Positions 61,497 to 64,000 of a stretch of 64,000 bases of DNA are shown in pieces (position 1 is the stretch's first letter; every line of letters starts with the position of its first letter). Made by a program: the position numbers and the translations under genes. The DNA lies in contig NZ_CP061378.1 in assembly GCF_015624485.1 (NCBI RefSeq), positions 6,659,501 to 6,723,500 of the forward strand. The letters run 5' to 3'. The notes below the pieces were generated by a model. That model searched no databases. It saw only the letters and a program-made list of their open reading frames with translations, and had not been told where the DNA came from. This DNA is from Bradyrhizobium genosp. L (GTDB lineage Bacteria > Pseudomonadota > Alphaproteobacteria > Rhizobiales > Xanthobacteraceae).

Positions 61497-61690
61497 GATG
61501 CTGTCCCTCGCCCCGTGAACAATTCCCTTGGCGATCAGGGACACAACGCGAACAAATCCCCTGCGGTTCTCACCGCCGACAATCACTTAACCGTGTACGA
61601 AAAATATTTGCACTCGCCTGGAACGAGTCCCGGGGGTTCGGAGTCATTCCGGCAGCCGGTTATTCCCCCTGCCCCATTGACCGGCGACGT

Positions 61691-61733
61691 AGGGCGCGAC
61701 CGTGGTGATGCCGGTCGCGCCCTGCTTTTTTTT
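61691..61733 (+). terminator. Orphan plus-strand intrinsic terminator
   Basis: Arms AGGGCGCGACC (61691-61701) and GGTCGCGCCCT (61713-61723) form an 11-bp stem followed after two bases by eight T residues. The nearest plus-strand gene ends at 60865, with a minus-strand gene in between. Confidence 0.8.
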
Positions 61734-61742
61734 GCATCCGCC

Positions 61743-62210
61743 TCAGCCGTTGCCGAGATCGCGGATGACCGGCCGAAGGTCCTCAGGCGTGATGTTCAGC
61801 GTCGCAAGCGTGATCGGCAGCCGAAAGCGCCGCCGGCCGGCGCTGCCGGGATTGAGGTAGAGCACGCCATTGCGCGTATCGATCTTCGGCATGTGGGAAT
61901 GGCCGGAGACGATGATGTCGATGCCGCGCGCGACCGGATCGATCTGCAGCGCATTGAGATCGTGAAGCACGAAGATCGACCGTCCGGCGAGCCGCACCAG
62001 CTCGGTCTCGGCATATTCGCCGGCCCAACCGCCGGTGTCGACATTGCCTCTGATCGCGGTGACCGGTGCGATCCGGCGCAGCGGGGGGATGATGTCGGGG
62101 CCACCGATATCGCCGCCATGGACGATGTGATCGACGCCGGCGAGAGCGCGCGTCGCTTCCGGCCTCAGCAAGCCGTGCGTATCCGAGATGATGCCGATCC
62201 TGAACACCAT
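61743..62210 (-). CDS. YfcE/MJ0936-type metallophosphoesterase
   Basis: A 155-residue metallo-phosphodiesterase with the expected motifs: GIISDTHGLLR, VHGGDIGG, IRGNVDTGG, and VSGHSHMPK, which bind two metal ions. It would cleave small phosphodiesters; the natural substrate is not known. It starts 10 bases after the rnz stop and is probably cotranscribed with it. Confidence 0.9.
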   Translation of the reverse strand: MVFRIGIISDTHGLLRPEATRALAGVDHIVHGGDIGGPDIIPPLRRIAPVTAIRGNVDTGGWAGEYAETELVRLAGRSIFVLHDLNALQIDPVARGIDIIVSGHSHMPKIDTRNGVLYLNPGSAGRRRFRLPITLATLNITPEDLRPVIRDLGNG

Positions 62211-62220
62211 TGCCGCTGCC

Positions 62221-63126
62221 TCAGATCGCGATGCGGTCCAAATCCACCGCGATCCGGCTGTTTAAGAATGTCGTCGTTGCCTCCGCCAGGATCTCCTCGT
62301 CCGGATAGCGGCCGGAGATGTGGGTCAGCATCAGCTGCCTGACGCCGTTCGCAGCCGCCAGCGATGCCGCTTCCGCCGCCGTGAGGTGCCCGTAGTCGCG
62401 CGCCGTCGTCGCATCGCGTTGCAGGAACGTGGCTTCGATCACCAGCAGATCGGCGTCGCGCACATGATCCGCCAGCCGGTCGGTGGTTTCGGTGTCGCCG
62501 ACGACGACCAGCTTCCGGCCTGCCTCAGGCGGTCCGAGAACGTCTTCGGAAGCGATGGTCCTGCCGTCCGCGAGCGTGATCTTACGTCCTTCGGCCAGCT
62601 CCCGGCGCATCGGACCGTCGGGCACGCCAAGCGCGGCCAGGCGGTCCGGCCGCAGATGTCGCCGCGCCAAGGTCTGGAAGATGAAGGCATAGCTGTCGCT
62701 GTCGCGGTGGCGGATCGGAAAGCAGTCGATCGTGAATTCGCCGGCATCGAGCACCCGGCCCGGCTGCAGCGGCCGCAATTGCAGCGCGACCGGCGCCCTG
62801 CCCTCGCCCCAGAACCCGGCGAGCATCCGGGCGACGACCTCGAGCGTCTCCTGCCCGCCATGGATCGTGACGACCTCCTCGCTGCTGCGCAGCCGCAGCG
62901 TCGAGAACAGGCCGGGAATCCCGAGCACGTGGTCGAAATGCGCATGCGTCAGCAGCAGCCGGTCGAGCCGCCTGAAGCCGGCGCCGCTGCGCAGCAGCTG
63001 GCGCTGCGTCCCCTCGCCGCAATCGACGAGGATCCGGTGGCTGCCCGCCTCGACCAGAAGTCCCGGATGGTTGCGCTCGGCCGAGGGCACGCTGGCCGAT
63101 GTTCCCAAGAATGTCAGATTGAACAT
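62221..63126 (-). CDS. rnz: Ribonuclease Z
   Basis: A 301-residue metallo-beta-lactamase-fold nuclease for tRNA 3' end processing. The zinc motif is THAHFDHVLGIPGLFSTLRL, with later FPIRHRDSDSYAFIF, VGDTETTD, and THISGRYPDEEI. It starts right at MFNLTFLGTSASVPS. The phosphodiesterase gene follows 10 bases downstream. Confidence 0.93.
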   Translation of the reverse strand: MFNLTFLGTSASVPSAERNHPGLLVEAGSHRILVDCGEGTQRQLLRSGAGFRRLDRLLLTHAHFDHVLGIPGLFSTLRLRSSEEVVTIHGGQETLEVVARMLAGFWGEGRAPVALQLRPLQPGRVLDAGEFTIDCFPIRHRDSDSYAFIFQTLARRHLRPDRLAALGVPDGPMRRELAEGRKITLADGRTIASEDVLGPPEAGRKLVVVGDTETTDRLADHVRDADLLVIEATFLQRDATTARDYGHLTAAEAASLAAANGVRQLMLTHISGRYPDEEILAEATTTFLNSRIAVDLDRIAI

Positions 63127-63197
63127 GATGGGTCAGCCTAGCGCGCGACAAGCAACGCCTCAAATCCGACCTTCATCCGGGTCACAAGGGTGAAGAT

Positions 63198-64000
63198 TTA
63201 CTTTCGCAAACTCGCCCAGACCCCGCCGAGGATCAGCACGCCACCGACGAGGTGGATCAGTTTCGGCGGCTCGCCGAGGATCAGCCAGGACAATAGCGCG
63301 CTCGCGACCGGGGCGACATAGAGCACGAGCGAAGTCCGCACCGAGCCGAACTTGCCGCCGAGCCAGGCAAAACCGGCGTAAGCGATCAGACCGGGCACGA
63401 GGCCGGCGAAGACATAGGCTTCGACCGCCCTGGTGTTGAAGACGTCGGCCGGCTGGCTTGCCATCTCCCAGAGCGCCGGCGGCAGCGAACACAGTGCCCC
63501 GGCGGCCGAGAACAGGCTGACGCGCGCGAGCAACGAGGCGCCCGGCGCGACGCGGGATTGCATCAGCGTGTAGCCGGACCAGCCGAGCATCGCCAGCACC
63601 ACCAGGAGATCGCCCCACGCCGCGCCCGACTGGGTGAAGGTTTCCAGATGGCCGCCCGAGACGATCAGCAGCGCGCCCGACAGCGCGAGGCCGGTACCGA
63701 GCCATTGCAGCGGACCGATATGCTCGATGCCGAGCGCCGCCGAGATCAACAGCACCATGATCGGCGACAGCGCGAAAATCAGCGCGATGTGGATCGCGGT
63801 GGTCGTGATCCCCGCGACATAGACCGGGCCGCCGCACAGGAACATGCCGAGGAAGCCGGCGGCGAGGATCGGCCAGGCGTTTTGCGCCAGCGGGATCTTG
63901 CCCTCACGGATGGCGGCGATCGCGAACGGCGCGAGCCCGATCGCGATGATGCTCCAGCGGAAGAACGCCAGCGAGAACGGCGGCACCGAGCCGGCGAGGC
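63198..64000 (-). CDS. EamA/DMT-family transporter, start outside window
   Basis: A drug/metabolite transporter of the EamA family, with about ten hydrophobic helices in two repeats (for example VPPFSLAFFRWSIIAIGLAP and the second EamA-type segment YAGFAWLGGKFGSVRTSLVLY). The frame stays open to the right edge; the GTG at 63984-63986 lies inside the family's first conserved segment, so the true start is further upstream. It may export small metabolites; the specificity is unknown. Confidence 0.85.
   Translation of the reverse strand, partial: LAGSVPPFSLAFFRWSIIAIGLAPFAIAAIREGKIPLAQNAWPILAAGFLGMFLCGGPVYVAGITTTAIHIALIFALSPIMVLLISAALGIEHIGPLQWLGTGLALSGALLIVSGGHLETFTQSGAAWGDLLVVLAMLGWSGYTLMQSRVAPGASLLARVSLFSAAGALCSLPPALWEMASQPADVFNTRAVEAYVFAGLVPGLIAYAGFAWLGGKFGSVRTSLVLYVAPVASALLSWLILGEPPKLIHLVGGVLILGGVWASLRK

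Noticed and set aside
61620..61650. GGAAC near the orphan terminator as an EcfG promoter
   Set aside because: No CGTT or similar sequence occurs 16 or 17 bases downstream.
1..64000. CRISPR array, prophage, IS element or tRNA gene
   Set aside because: No regularly spaced direct repeats, no transposase, integrase or structural phage genes, and no tRNA-like fold or CCA end was found by reading. The holin-like gene lacks phage neighbours.

Overview
The window is high-GC chromosomal DNA from an alphaproteobacterium of the Rhizobiales, most probably Bradyrhizobium or a close relative. The evidence is the gene set (an RcdA/DUF1465 cell-cycle adaptor, DUF1192, DUF2865, DUF459, DUF2849 and DUF934 proteins, a zinc-free L31), four sites resembling promoters of the alphaproteobacterial general-stress sigma factor EcfG, and families of long inverted repeats that I recall from Bradyrhizobium intergenic DNA. 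I see no phage, plasmid, IS, CRISPR or rRNA/tRNA gene. This is mostly core genome, so the unusual content is regulatory and structural.

Layout. 1-8.4 kb: the end of a phosphoesterase/phospholipase C gene; then, on the minus strand, an N-acyl-D-amino-acid deacylase and a CobW-type GTPase, followed by a cobalamin riboswitch controlling a TonB-dependent receptor and a PepSY membrane protein. 8.5-14.7 kb: an ABC exporter, rpmE, about 1 kb packed with repeats, LysE and PaiB-like genes, rcdA, a candidate small RNA, and two small coupled genes. 14.7-22.6 kb: a second-type methionyl-tRNA synthetase behind a leader with a small ORF and an intrinsic terminator, a quinone oxidoreductase, and two c-di-GMP proteins (one EAL type, one GGDEF type). 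23-38 kb: galU, a lytic transglycosylase, an SGNH (DUF459) protein, a CsbD-like stress protein, two SDRs, a TfdA-like dioxygenase, YqgE, a DsbD-like protein, a polysaccharide flippase, a LuxR regulator, a bdhA-patatin pair, and a CAP lipoprotein. 38.4-50.2 kb: a nearly complete assimilatory sulfate locus. Transport is sbp-cysT-cysW-cysA; reduction is cysG-DUF2849-cysI-DUF934-cysH; activation is the divergent cysD-cysNC. 50.2-64 kb: a subtilase fused to an inhibitor-like domain, malate synthase G, a 51-residue membrane protein, a chemoreceptor, an L,D-transpeptidase with DUF2865, an AI-2E exporter family protein, a DUF883/holin-like pair, a phosphodiesterase with RNase Z, and an EamA transporter cut by the window end.

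How it works together. The sulfate locus takes sulfate in, activates it to APS, reduces APS to sulfite and then to sulfide, and makes the siroheme that the reductase needs. An extra APS-kinase domain supplies PAPS, probably for sulfation. Palindromic elements lie on both sides of the binding-protein gene. Four envelope or stress genes (CsbD-like, 51-residue membrane protein, L,D-transpeptidase, DUF883) have GGAAC-N16/17-[C/G]GTT sites close upstream and look like one stress regulon. Long hairpin repeats occupy most of the gaps between convergent genes.
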